From: Monosporascus cannonballus
Taxonomy: Eukaryota > Ascomycota > Sordariomycetes > Xylariales
Assembly (NCBI GenBank): GCA_004154925.1
Contig: QJNS01000075.1
Coordinates: 124,001 to 188,000, forward strand
DNA length: 64,000 bases
Direction of reading: 5' to 3'
Part shown: positions 37,185 to 48,145 of the stretch, piece by piece
Numbering within the stretch: the first letter of the stretch is position 1
How the letters are laid out: each line of letters starts with the position of its first letter
The notes under the pieces: model-generated
What the model saw: only the letters and a program-made list of their open reading frames with translations
Database searches by the model: none
Told to the model about the DNA's origin: nothing
Position numbers and translations under genes: made by a program

Positions 37185-37373
37185 TATCCGTTGTTTTTGT
37201 AATAATTTAAATAATATTAATTTATAATTTGTAAAGCAATTACGTAAGGGTTTTATTTGTATTAAACCTATTTAATATATTATTTTTTTAAAAAATTTAT
37301 AAAATTTTGATTAATATAAATTTATATCATTTAGTATTAATAATTAATTAAACCATTTAATTATTATATGTAT
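37185..37373 (+). repeat. Decayed LTR fragment of the A/J type
   Basis: The segment with TAATTTAAATAATATTAATTTATAATTT, followed by AATATAAATTTAT and AATTAATTAAACCATTTAATTATTATA, lines up in order with the last half of element A's LTR. It is much more diverged than the other copies. It begins about 150 bp after element H's duplication and is probably an old truncated or solo LTR. Confidence 0.5.
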
Positions 37374-40300
37374 CGAAATTTTAAAACTATTATAAATGCA
37401 AATGCAAACGTACATGTTGTATTATTATAATGGTATTTCGAAAAGGATATATAATATATATTTGTAATATTTTAAATTATAATATGTTTAACGCGTATTG
37501 TATTTAATATATTTCTATTTATAATAAATGTTTGTATTAGCTAAACTAGTTAATAAATCTTCAATTCGTATTTTAAGAAAATGAATTTAATTTTTACAAA
37601 AAAACTACTTTAGTATTTAAAGTAGCATAAATCTAGTTTCATAGCATGCTATAAAGGAAGAATAATACGGCTTATTTTTTATAGTTAATGCGCGGCGATT
37701 ATACGTTTCGTAACGGGTTTTACAGGTTCATTTTCTCTAGCAGTCTTCGTAGATATCATCGCTGGTAGATACGGAGTATTTTAAATATTAGAATTAACGT
37801 ATTGTCATATACCGCGAAAACGAGGCTAGTATCAAAGTTCTCAATATTAATCGAGGTACATTTTTTTGTAAAAAGGTTTTTTTCGAGTAACGGAAATTAT
37901 AATACTATTACAATTGAGTTGATTAGTAAATCAGATAATATAAAGTGTAAAAAGTGATTAATTAGTTAAAGTTAAGCTTTAAGTATCGTAATTAAAAGAT
38001 GTTTTAGAATTATAAGTTTTTAGAAAAAAGATTGTATTTTCGGAATATCAACGCTATATGATTGGAAAAGCTTGTTGCTTTACAATATATGTTTTAAATA
38101 AACAAATATATCTTTTTAAAAAATGTATATATATTAGAGTTCTATAATATGAAACTAATTTTAAAATTAAAGCAATATAACATAAAAATGAATTTTATAA
38201 AAAAAATAATGCTATTTAAAAAAATGAGTGAAAAATACAAGAAGAATAAAAAAGAAACTATTAATATTTTTTAAAAAAGAATTACTGCTATAAAAAGTAA
38301 CGAGATTATCAATTTTTATAATAAGTTATAATTATACTTTTTATTAAATATTTTATATATTAATGTTATTTAAACTCTTTTTTTATTTATATAACATTTT
38401 TGTAAACGTTGTAACGTACGAAAATATACTTTCTGAATTCTAGTTTAATGTTAAATTTACATAATTAATTTTACAAATATTATTATTTAAAAAAGATCTA
38501 TTATATAATTCTATTTCAGTCTATTAATCCTAGTTGTAACATAATATTTTATTATCTTTTTATTACCTAATTTACGATTGTTATTTATATTTGTAAAAGG
38601 TACTCTATATTTACGAATATTAATATTATTATTAATATCGCTATTATTGACGTTGTCGTAGTAATTATTGTAATAATAATAATTATATTCGAATTTGTTT
38701 TATATGTTCATAATTTTGACCGTACTCGTTGTATTCGTAGCTATTTTACCGCCTTTATACTTTTCATATCCTTTGTTTCGCCGAATACATTTATTAATTC
38801 GATAGTTAATCGTTAATATTTTAACTCGCTATTATTTTCTTTTTCTTTTTATTATCTTAGTTAATTATTTCTTAAAAATATTTACAATCCTTATTATGTA
38901 GTTTTGCACAAATAGATTTCTATTATATTTGTCAATTAATTCGTATCTAAGAATTAAAAGCAACGGAGGATACTTCCGTAATAAATATATCAGGTTAATA
39001 AAAATATTCACAATTTTTATTTTCGAGCAACTTTAAGAAAGTATAATTATTGTAACCGAAACGGTTTCGGGAAAATATTTATAGATACAGATTACCATTA
39101 TTAAATATTTGGAAATTCACTATATATACTACTTTAATTATTGTAATTAATTATAAATTTAAAAGATACTATAAAATAATGAAACTTGGAATTTCTAACT
39201 TTTTTATTAGCTAATCTTTAACACTTTTAGCTGTAAGATTAACGAAAGCGCGTAAGCTTTTTTTATAGATATTTAAAGTTTATTTTAAAGGTCACCGCGT
39301 AGAACCCAAATTTTAGTAAATTATAATATTTAATTCTGTTCTATTTTCTACCACATATTATGTTCTATAAGGTTAAAGCTTATTAGTAATTAGAAATTTG
39401 GTTTTAAGGTAATGATTTGCGAAATTAAACCAAATTTATATTAACTGTAAATATTGTTTCTTAGTTATCATTGTTGAAACAAAATGGGAAAATATTTAAA
39501 ATATTAATATAATTGACTATAAGTAGTTTAAATATGTGGTTTAGCCTAAAACACACGACTTGGGTAAATGATTCTTGGAAATATATCTTTGAATATATTA
39601 TACCTATTAAATTAAATATTAAGTATTGTAAAAGATATTTTAGAATTACTTTAATCATATAATAAAAATACAGAGCCAATATTTAAAAATTGTAAAGTTT
39701 TAACTGTAAGTTGTAATATTTATAATTTATATTTAGTCGCTAAATACATTATCTATATTTAAGAAATAGCGTATTACTTTACTAATAATTATAATATACT
39801 TAACTAAAATATTGATTAAAAGGCTTAAAATATTACATTCAATAAATTAACTAAAACTTAAACTTAATAAGTACGGTTTATAAGAACAGTTATCTTGTAA
39901 ATATTAAACAATTAATCTATTTATTTACGCTTAATAATAATGAAAAGTGTTTACATAGCTAAGATGTATTATAATTTATTGTGATTTAGGTTATAAATAT
40001 AAACAAATATATAGAGTTAGTAATTCGGCTTTTAAATATCGTTTCTAATAATTACTCTTTTTCATTATTTATTGTTTTTTTAATAATCGAATTTTATTAA
40101 TATTATATTTTCTAAGCCATTATTATTCTCTACGCATATATATAACCGACGATATAATCGTATACTTACGTTTTAGTTCTTTGTAGTGCGTTATAACTGT
40201 CTTTTAAATTATGAAAACTTCGATTGTAATACGATTTTCTGCTAGAATTCTTATATTTAAAAATCATTTTCTAAATTCTGCTTTTATTAGCAAGGCTTTT

Positions 40301-40854
40301 CTTTTTTCACATTTTATTTTATTTTATAGGATTTAAAAAAGCTATATTTCGTATTCAGGTTAGATCTAGCCTCTTAATACTTTTAACGCTTTTTCTAAGC
40401 TTAGTTTTGATATTGTATCTTGTTTTCGCTGCGTTTTAAAAAGTTTAAACTGTAAGAAAATAAAAGATATTTCGTAATATAAAAAATATATATCTTGAAA
40501 TTATTCGTGAGACAAAGTCGAAAAAACGCTTTTATTAAACAAAGATTTTCTTAAAAAATAAATCTTTAAACGTAAAAAAATATTAACTGAAAAACGTCTA
40601 TTAAAGTTTTAACGATGTTATTTAAACACTTAACGTATTTATTAAAACGAAACACATAAAATCGTAAATCGATATATTCGTTTTCGAAAATTTAAAACAT
40701 GATAAAATTTGAAATTATTTTTATAATTTAACGTATATGCAAATCTAAGAAAAAATTAAAGAAACTTAAAGGGTAAACACTTACGAAATCTATAACACTA
40801 ATTTTTTTAGTATATTCTTTTAGCTCAATCGATTAATCCGTGGTCTTTTTCTTT
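37374..40854. other. AT-rich tract, no gene recognised
   Basis: About 3.5 kb with low CpG and residual TpG/CpA, like 24049-28771. Contains an ATT/TAA trinucleotide-rich patch at about 38620-38690. A 72-codon minus-strand frame at 39461-39679 has no recognisable features. It may be an old DNA transposon body or non-repeat AT-rich DNA. Confidence 0.45.
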
Positions 40855-41430
40855 AACCAGCTTTAAAGATTTAAAACTTAAATTATTTACTTAAATATTT
40901 ATATTAATATTAATCTTTTCATTATATTAAAGAATTAATAATTTAAATAACAATATTTAAAACGAGTTCACTTTTTACACAACTTGAACTTAGGCCTCGC
41001 TAGGTCGTTACAGGGATACGGCATTTAATTCGTTAAAAAAAAGTATATTATTATATTGAAAGGAGTTAAAAAGGCCTGAGCTAGCTGAGATAAGGTCTAT
41101 ATGAGTCTCAGTGGTAAAAAATGCATCGAAACTAGGTAAACTGACCTTTGACAGTCGCACTGCGGAACTAGAATAATGTCCGCGAAATTCTTAACTTAGC
41201 TAGCGTAGGCCTCTTTAGCTCGTTTCAATATACTAATGTACTCTTTTTTTAACTAATTAAATGCCGTATCCACCTAACGAACTAACGAGGCCTAAGTTGG
41301 AATTATGCGAAAAAAGAGTTCGTTTTAGATATCGCTACTTAAATTTTTAATTTGTTCAAAACATTTGAAAGATTAATATAAATAAAACTTTTTATATATT
41401 TAAATTAAGTCCAAAAAATTTATAACGATA
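40855..41430. repeat. Fold-back (long inverted repeat) element, MITE-like
   Basis: The arms, 40855-41089 and 41195-41430, are reverse complements over about 235 bp around a loop of about 105 bp. The inner arms are GC-neutral and nearly perfect (CTTAGGCCTCG, GATACGGCATTTAATT, GGCCT..GCTAGCT). The outer arms are AT-rich, but the part I aligned is ungapped and differs mainly by transitions. No coding capacity. Exact outer ends and target duplication were not determined. Confidence 0.75.
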
Positions 41431-42080
41431 TATACGCGTTATATAAAACCTAATATACGTATAGAAACTCTTTATTTCTTTTACATAAAAATTATAATTT
41501 ATATAATTAAATTAAGGTTTGAAAAATAAGATAATCTCGACTTTTGTAAAATTTGAGAAATAGACGACAGCAACGTCCTTATAACTACAACAATATAATT
41601 ACCGATTGCATTATTATGCATCAGGCTTCTCTAATATATTTTATATGAGAAAAATCTGTATATTAATTTTTTTGGCCGTGCAAGTTGTAGTTATTATATC
41701 GTAGCCACAAAAAAGTAAAGATAAATTAAGTTTAAAATGTTTTTATACTATAATATAATAATTACCGGTCGAAATGTTTTTCTATAATTCTTTTAAAGGT
41801 AACTTAATATAGAAAAAGCTAGTCCAGTTATGTTTTAGGCCGTACGAATTATAATTGTTACGTCGCAGCTAGAAAGCCGTGTCAGATAAAAGGTTTGCGT
41901 AAAACGAAAAATTTAACTTATTTTTTTAATATTTCCATTAAATTAACCCCGCTTAATACGTTTGATATATAGTTAAAACCCTTTTTAAATCTGTATATAA
42001 CAGTATTTTTCTTACTTTATTATTAATTATTATTATTATTTTATTTGTAAACTTTTAAAAAAGATTTTTGAAAATTTATA
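41431..42080. other. AT-rich stretch with weak inverted repeats, no gene
   Basis: ATAACTACAA near 41580 and TTGTAGTTAT near 41687 form a 10-bp inverted pair about 100 bp apart. A moderately GC stretch lies at 41820-41900. Nothing else is recognised. Confidence 0.4.
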
Positions 42081-42488
42081 TAGGACTGCTCAGAACGAGG
42101 CCAAAAGTTCATAACCCGCCATCAGGCCTTATTTTTGAGGTTTGTTAATTTTGTGGATATTTCTGTCGGTCCGCCTTAGCAATATACCTAAAGTTACAAA
42201 TTTTTGAAAGCCCTAGCCACAGCTGCGACGCAGGTGAGCCACAATCTCCAAAATGAAGTTCTGATCGCGATAAGGCAACGAAATTCATAGATTATTGCGA
42301 GCAAACCCAGAACAAGAGATGTCCAAATTGCACGGTTGAGCTTACCAGTAACCCAGATTCGCAGCGGGGCCTCGTTATCTAAGGGTGTGTTCGGTGCAGC
42401 GGCAGAAGAGGAAAGTGACGTTTTCGTCTTATATACACCTTAGCTTTAAATTTGCTTACAAAAGCAACTTTTTTTTTTGCTTATTTAG

Positions 42489-42758
42489 TTGCTACTGTTG
42501 CTGATCCTTTCGTTGCCTTTTAACAACCCGTTAAGTTCGATATTACAACAACTTCGCAGGCGTTTTTTATTTGTTGATAACGAGGTCGAAATTCTGTGCA
42601 ATTGTACTAGCCACGATATCGACGTTTCGAAACGGTATAATAGTTGTCGGATATCGATATCTGATAATAATTTTATAATACTTGACAATAGTTTTATAAT
42701 CCTTTATAATAGTTTTATGATGTGTGATAATAATTCATATAAAATTAGCAACTTATGA
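42489..42758 (+). CDS. Hypothetical 89-aa open frame with C-terminal heptad repeats (doubtful gene)
   Basis: It starts at ATG 42489 with a hydrophobic MLLLLILSL stretch that could be a signal or membrane segment. Basic and cysteine-containing residues follow. It ends with four 7-residue units (DNNFIIL, DNSFIIL, YNSFMMC, DNNSYKI) encoded by a 21-bp tandem repeat. A repeat unit that is a multiple of three keeps the frame open by itself, so openness is weak evidence for coding. A 67-codon frame on the opposite strand covers most of it. No promoter or intron signal was identified. It lies 49 bp upstream of element D. Confidence 0.2.
   Translation: MLLLLILSLPFNNPLSSILQQLRRRFLFVDNEVEILCNCTSHDIDVSKRYNSCRISISDNNFIILDNSFIILYNSFMMCDNNSYKISNL
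42663..42746 (+). repeat. 21-bp tandem repeat, four units
   Basis: Four consecutive 21-bp units beginning GATAATAATTTTATA, GACAATAGTTTTATA, TATAATAGTTTTATG and GATAATAATTCATAT. Differences are scattered, with no length change. Confidence 0.8.
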
Positions 42759-42807
42759 GATAAAGGTCAAAATCAGTATAAGCGGCCGCTGCTTTAGTAG
42801 CTGTTAC

Positions 42808-42972
42808 TGTCAGCTAGCTAGGGAGTGCGGAGCGCTCCTTATATACGGAAAGGTCCTATACTGATCGGTTTATATATATTCCATAACTAAGCTACTTAGA
42901 GTTGTACGCGTACGAAAGCACCTACAACTTAACTAAATAAAACAACACAATTAATGTTCTCTATATCTAATA
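42808..42972 (+). repeat. Element D 5' LTR
   Basis: Starts TGTCAGCTAGCTAGGG and ends ATATCTAATA (TGACA decayed to TAATA). Contains CGGAGCGCTCC, a short palindrome. Confidence 0.88.
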
Positions 42973-43134
42973 TTTAAAAATATTATTTCGTTTAATTCAC
43001 ATATATATTAATTGATCAGTTATTACTAAAACGATATAAGCTGTATATTAATATTAATTATTTATATATCCTAATAATAATAATGCCCGTACAGTTAACG
43101 ATCTTAATTATTTATAAAGAACCTAAATACTAAG

Positions 43135-44260
43135 ATCGTTTTAAAGGCGAATTTCAATTTATAGCATATGCGCTTAATATTTGGAACTTTATCGATTTTA
43201 ATAAATTATTTTTATAGCTTGTTAAACCAATGAAACCCGATATAACCTTTTATCCTAAAAGAAAAATTCGCTATATAACGCGATTTAATACTTTATTATT
43301 ATTTTATCGTTCGGAAAAATTACCGAAAAAATTAATTTTGCGGAATACCTAATAAGTACTTTTATAATAATAACCGAAAGCAAATAAGATTATAATTAGG
43401 ATTTTGCGCTATATATTTTTTTAAAAATCTAAAATACGATATTTTCTATAAAAACGTTAACGACCTAAGGAAATAAATCTTAAAGTTAATATTTTTAACG
43501 ATTAAGAAAATAAATTTCATTTCTTGAAAAGATTTACGAGAATAATACGCCAAGTTGACCAAATTAAGTAAGGTATATAATATTAAGTTCCTGATTAACA
43601 TTTAATAAAAATATCGCGAAATATTAAAGAATTTTTCGAAGTTTAATATAACGTTAAATAAATAAATTATAAAATAATAACAAATTATAACCTTAAGATA
43701 ATAATATAATGATTTAAAAACAAAAACGACAATTATATAAGTTAACAACCCATATATAATATTAGCTCTTATAATTAGGATATAGATTATTACCTTTTAG
43801 ATAGTAAAAAAAAACCAAAATCGAAAACGGTGCGATTAATTTTTAAAAAGCGGTAATTAATTTTCTAGATTATTAAGTTATGGCCTATCCTATATCTATA
43901 TTACGAAATATTAAGGCAGCGTTTCCGACGTTCCAGGGGGCCTTTACATATATCTTTGATTAGGATAATTTTAATTAGGAAAACGTTAAGCTTATTAATT
44001 TTTAATTACGAGAAAAAGCCTTAGAGCGAAAGACAAAATAAGGTAATAATAAAGCCTTTTATATAGACCGAAACGTTAATAAACGAAAACGATAGAAATC
44101 GAATACGTAAAATATTTGTTATAAGGCTTATTTAAACGTTTACTATATATTATCTTAGTGTTATTACGCATTATTTCGTAAAACATTAACGGGTTTTCGC
44201 TTTAACGACAGGATAAGGGCATATATCTAACATCGAATTACCGCCGATTTATTTTTTTAA
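43135..44260 (+). pseudogene. Element D gag remnant
   Basis: Near 43143-43200 the frame reads KGEFQFIAYALNIWNFID, resembling the first block of fungal Copia gag proteins. At about 44112-44215 a piece with C, then VYYILS, stop, CYYALF and GFRFNDRI resembles the C-terminal CCHC-like motif of such gags (H....C.Y......P.GF.P). The zinc ligands are partly lost. Confidence 0.62.
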
Positions 44261-44399
44261 AGAAAATTACATAATTTATAATAAACTATAAAAAGTTTAT
44301 TTATATATATAAATTATTTCTAAACAGAGATGAAACGAGTTTTGGTGTATTTTTTAATTATTAATTAACGTAACGTTATTAGCGTTTGGTTTTATCTTT

Positions 44400-45760
44400 T
44401 AAGAAATTTATTTATTCTCTATTTTATATTAACGACATATATTTTTAATTTTTTAATCGGTTTTTAAATTTTAAATTAATCCTATAAAGTAACGGAATAT
44501 ACGCAGATAATAACTTTATTTCGATTAAAAGATACGAAAAAGTCGATATAGTATATCACGAAAGTTTTACATACAGTTTAGTATTTCTTCGGCAGCTCCG
44601 AAAAAAAGGCTATTAATAAGATAACCGAAAGAGCAATAATTTTATTCGAAATAAATATAATCAAATAATTATTATATTAACAAAAAAATTTAATTAATTC
44701 GTTATCGAAAGTATTAATATGATAATTACTTATATAATTTTGGTAACTTATAAACGGATTATTAATTTATGGAGAACGAAATTATGACAAATCGGTAATG
44801 GCATTATGTAACACCTAAGATTAGAATATCTAGAACTCGAAATAATCATATAATTATAGTCTTATACGAATGAAATCCGCTTAAAAGGTTTTATAATAAT
44901 CAAATATCAAATATGTGGCCAAGCGAAAGTCAAAAGACAAATACGCCGTACGTTTAAGAAAGAAATTTTTCGATTAGGATAAAAAATCGTTATTAATTTT
45001 ATAGATTTCAAAAAAAGAAAACCTTAAAAATATAAATACGTTACGTTTATAACAGATCGATATTTAAGTTTCATCTAGAATATTTATTTTAAGAACAGAA
45101 AGCAAAATATATTAATTATAGGGTTCCGACACTTTTTAAAAATTTAAAAAATTAGGACACAATATTTCTATAAGTATTTAAATGCGATTACGAAATTTTA
45201 AAAAATTACGAACTTAAAAATATACTGTAATCGCCTTTTTGAACAATAAACTTAAATTTTTAATATTATATACCTAGGCTTAAAGTAAGAATATAAAACG
45301 TTTAAAAAATATAATTAAGAAAAAATAATTGCGATGCAAAATAACGTTAAATTACTTTTGTTTTTAATTGTATATATTTTTATTGCCGTAATATACTTAT
45401 ATAACCGTACCCTTAAATACATATGTTTTAGCAAAATTTATGTAAGGTTTATTATATTTATCTAGTATATAAAAATAATATTTCAATAGTTAATCAAAAA
45501 TCTGATTAAGCTTACTTATAAATATATAATTATATGGTTTACGTTATAATAATTGCCGCTATAAAAAGAAATAATGATTTTAAATATTAAATCCAAAAGT
45601 ATAAATAAGTTAGTTTATCGATTACCGAATTATAAATATTTATAAAATTTGCAATTTATTAATTAATAAAGTTATTATAATTCGAAACGTATAATTTAAT
45701 AAAACGAAATACTGTTTTAAGTAAAATATAAAAATCTAAAGGATAATATTTCATACGTAA
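44400..45760 (+). pseudogene. Element D protease/integrase remnant
   Basis: The integrase C-terminal part is legible at about 45505-45725. A-Y-L, stop, IYNYMVY corresponds to the Copia AHLRVYG.R.Y motif. FKY, stop, IQKYK and a GY.IYKY-like segment follow, then KLL and a VQFNE-like end. The protease and the catalytic core upstream could not be read with confidence. Confidence 0.6.
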
Positions 45761-46279
45761 TAAAAATATAAGTTTTAAAAATTATTTTGATACGTAAGTA
45801 TACTTAATTAAATTAATAATGATTTTTACAGATATAAAAAAACGAAAATATAAAAAAAATAACTTAGTTACCGGTTGAATTAAAAAATAACTTTAAGAAA
45901 GTATTAATATAAAAAACGTTCAGAATCGGAAAAAACAAACCAGTTGGTAAAAAGTAATAATCTTTATATAACCATTATATTCGAATTATTTTCGTTTTTT
46001 TAAATTATTATTAGCGCCAGGGTTTATCGTAATCATTATTACGATTATTGCGCCGACGAAAAAATAAAAGTAATTTTAAATTCTTACTATATTGTTTAAC
46101 TTAAAGTAACGGTAAAAAACGAAAATATTTTGCAGGTTGTAAACGTACATTTTTATTATATTTCGTACCGAACTAATATTATCCGAAATAAATATAAGAT
46201 ACATGAAATTCTATTTAATATAAAACGTTTAGCTTGTTTTATAAGTACGAACGATAACCGGCCGATAAACTGCGGAAGT

Positions 46280-47100
46280 TTAAGGAAAATAATTACCCGA
46301 AATACGGGTTATCTTAATTGGAAAAGCTTTAATCCTAAGACATATAAGAAAATACCTAGATTATAAAATCGGATACATAAATATAATTTACCGTTACCGC
46401 TATAAGGTTATAAAACACTCAATATATACCCATTAATGAAAATATTTGATAAAGTCGAAAAAATTTGTTTATAAATTTATAAAAAAATATAATACTAAAG
46501 ACTTATTACTTAACATTTTACTAAAAGTAAATAAGTTTTAAAATGTATATAAATATATATTTATAAATTTGAAAAATACGCATAATTATAAAAATATAAA
46601 GCCCATTTATTTATATAAAAAATTAATAATATAAGAATATTTATAATAATATATACATATTTATATTTATTAAAAAATTAGTTCGAATATTAATTATTAC
46701 TATAATAAATTCTAATTTAAAATTTAAATATTATAACATATACACGTTTTTGTTAATTTAACGTTATTTCATAAAATATATATAAAAATACCCTTAAAAT
46801 ACTTATAACGTAAATAGTATTCCTAATTAAGAAAATATTACATATATTAAAGGAACTATTTTTACCTAAATAAAAAATTATAATGTATTAAAAGATTTAA
46901 AATTAAGCTTTATTTTTTACGAATTTTGTTATTTTATTTATTAGGAGTTATTTGTTTTCGTAAATAATATTATTACTATATATAATAAAAAGAATCCAAA
47001 TTTCGTAAATTAATTAACTTAATAAATCCGAGAACGATATATTTTTATAAAAGATAAGGATTTATAATAATTTTTCGAAATCGAAATAATTCAAAATAAG
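46280..47100 (+). pseudogene. Element D reverse transcriptase remnant
   Basis: NPKTYKKIPRL at about 46333-46363 is the typical opening of Copia reverse transcriptases (EP.SYKEA). It forms the end of a 78-codon open frame (46130-46366). The catalytic box reads FVNNIITIYNKKN (46957-46995), that is F/YVDD with both Asp changed to Asn. Stops intervene between the two. Confidence 0.72.
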
Positions 47101-47406
47101 TTTATTAAAAAGAATTCTTAATTTTAATCCGATTTTATAAATAAATTAATTACCTTAATTTCTAAAAAAATTTAAATAATTATTTAATAACTTTTATAAC
47201 AAACGTCGAATTATTACCAAATTTTAATTTAGCTTACTAGGTTTAGTTAATAAATAATAATAAAAATAGGTTTTATTTTATACGTTATAGTTAATACACG
47301 ATCAAATATATATTTTACGATATTGCGATTTGCCCGATTTAATTTAAACTCTAATAACGTATATTATAAAATTATTAATCGAATTATATTATACTTATTC
47401 GGTATT

Positions 47407-47559
47407 TGTTACGGCCTGGTCCCCGTAGCGTCTTCCAGCATGTACTGAGGGTTCTAGTACATATATACAGCTGTAAGCACTAGGATGGTCGCTACAATTG
47501 CGATCATTCCATCGATCTTTTGCCCTGGTGGCGCAGCGGTATAAGGTGCAGCCGTTACA
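47407..47559. repeat. Solo LTR, little mutated, nested in element D
   Basis: 153 bp from TGTTACGGC to GCCGTTACA (9-bp inverted termini). The exact duplication GTATT lies at 47402-47406 and 47560-47564. It is GC-rich in the middle of RIP-destroyed Copia sequence. Its length and end design recall element C's LTR, but the interior is different. No internal region remains, so a recombined solo LTR is the simplest reading. A very small non-autonomous element is possible; an A-box-like TGGCGCAGCGG occurs near 47527-47538. Confidence 0.82.
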
Positions 47560-47569
47560 GTATTAAAAC

Positions 47570-47960
47570 GTTAACGTTATAATTCGAAAGTGGAAATTCG
47601 CTAAATACTTAATACGATAATTTTTTCGTGAATAATATAATTAATCGAAAATTTTTTAAAATTATATTATAAAGTTATTCGACGAAATAATAAGATAATA
47701 GAAAATAAGAAAAATACAGTAATTATTTTTTATAACCGAAACGGAATTATTATTGTTTTTTAACGTAAATTATAAAAAAAATATTTTGTTTTAGATTAAT
47801 CGAAAAATTAAAAATCAGTTTAAATACGAAACCGTTAAATATATAGTATAATAATTAATAGATTATACGGTTACTTAAAAAATTTGATTACTAAAAAAAC
47901 TAAAATAAATAATTATAATTTTAGGAAATAATAAAACATAACGATTAACGCCGTAAATAC
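47570..47960 (+). pseudogene. Element D RNase H remnant
   Basis: DNRK at 47694-47705, followed by a YSNYFL-like piece, fits the Copia D-x-R-K-S-T-S-G-Y-x-F block after the first catalytic acid. The SSTEAEY motif is not readable. The solo LTR insertion at 47407 lies between this and the reverse transcriptase. Confidence 0.55.
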
Positions 47961-47980
47961 TTTAAGGCGTTAAGGGGATA

Positions 47981-48145
47981 TGTTAGCTAGCTGGGGGGTA
48001 CGGAGCGCTCCCCATATATGGAAAGGTCCTATACTGATCGGCTCATATATGTTCCGTAGCTAAGCTACTTAGAGTTATCCGCGTGCAAAAGCACCTTCAA
48101 CTTAACTAAATACAACAACACAACTGATGTCCCCTATATCTGACA
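47981..48145 (+). repeat. Element D 3' LTR
   Basis: 165 bp, TGTTAGCTAGCTGGGGGG to ATATCTGACA, with almost no RIP damage compared with the 5' copy. Contains GGAGCGCTCCCC. Confidence 0.88.

Larger units (their letters stand above)
42081..42807. other. GC-rich, mostly RIP-free island, left part (split from 48146-49150 by element D)
   Basis: Composition rises sharply at about 42080. On the minus strand a frame from 42439 to a stop at 42194-42196 stays open for 81 codons without an ATG. It encodes an Ala/Ser-rich start followed by a Trp- and Leu-rich stretch; it could be a gene fragment or chance. An 89-codon plus-strand frame with ATG (42489-42758) begins hydrophobically and ends in four 7-residue repeats. 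A 67-codon minus-strand frame overlaps it. I recognise no family in any of them. Confidence 0.45.
42808..48145 (+). mobile_element. Element D: full-length RIP-degraded Ty1/Copia retrotransposon
   Basis: Two 165-bp LTRs (42808-42972, 47981-48145) enclose 5.0 kb. Flanking 5-mers are GTTAC (42803-42807) and GTTTC (48146-48150), an imperfect duplication with one mismatch that is not RIP-type. The purine run TAAGGGGATA before the 3' LTR gives the plus orientation. Gag, integrase, reverse transcriptase and RNase H appear in the Copia order, with integrase before reverse transcriptase. A separate 153-bp solo LTR has inserted at 47407. Element D splits a GC-rich island. Its interior is heavily RIP-mutated while its LTRs and the flanks are not. 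Confidence 0.88.

Noticed and set aside
47527..47538. tRNA A-box-like TGGCGCAGCGG in the solo LTR, suggesting a tRNA or SINE
   Set aside because: No correctly placed B box downstream and no cloverleaf. The terminal TG..CA with 5-bp duplication favours an LTR.
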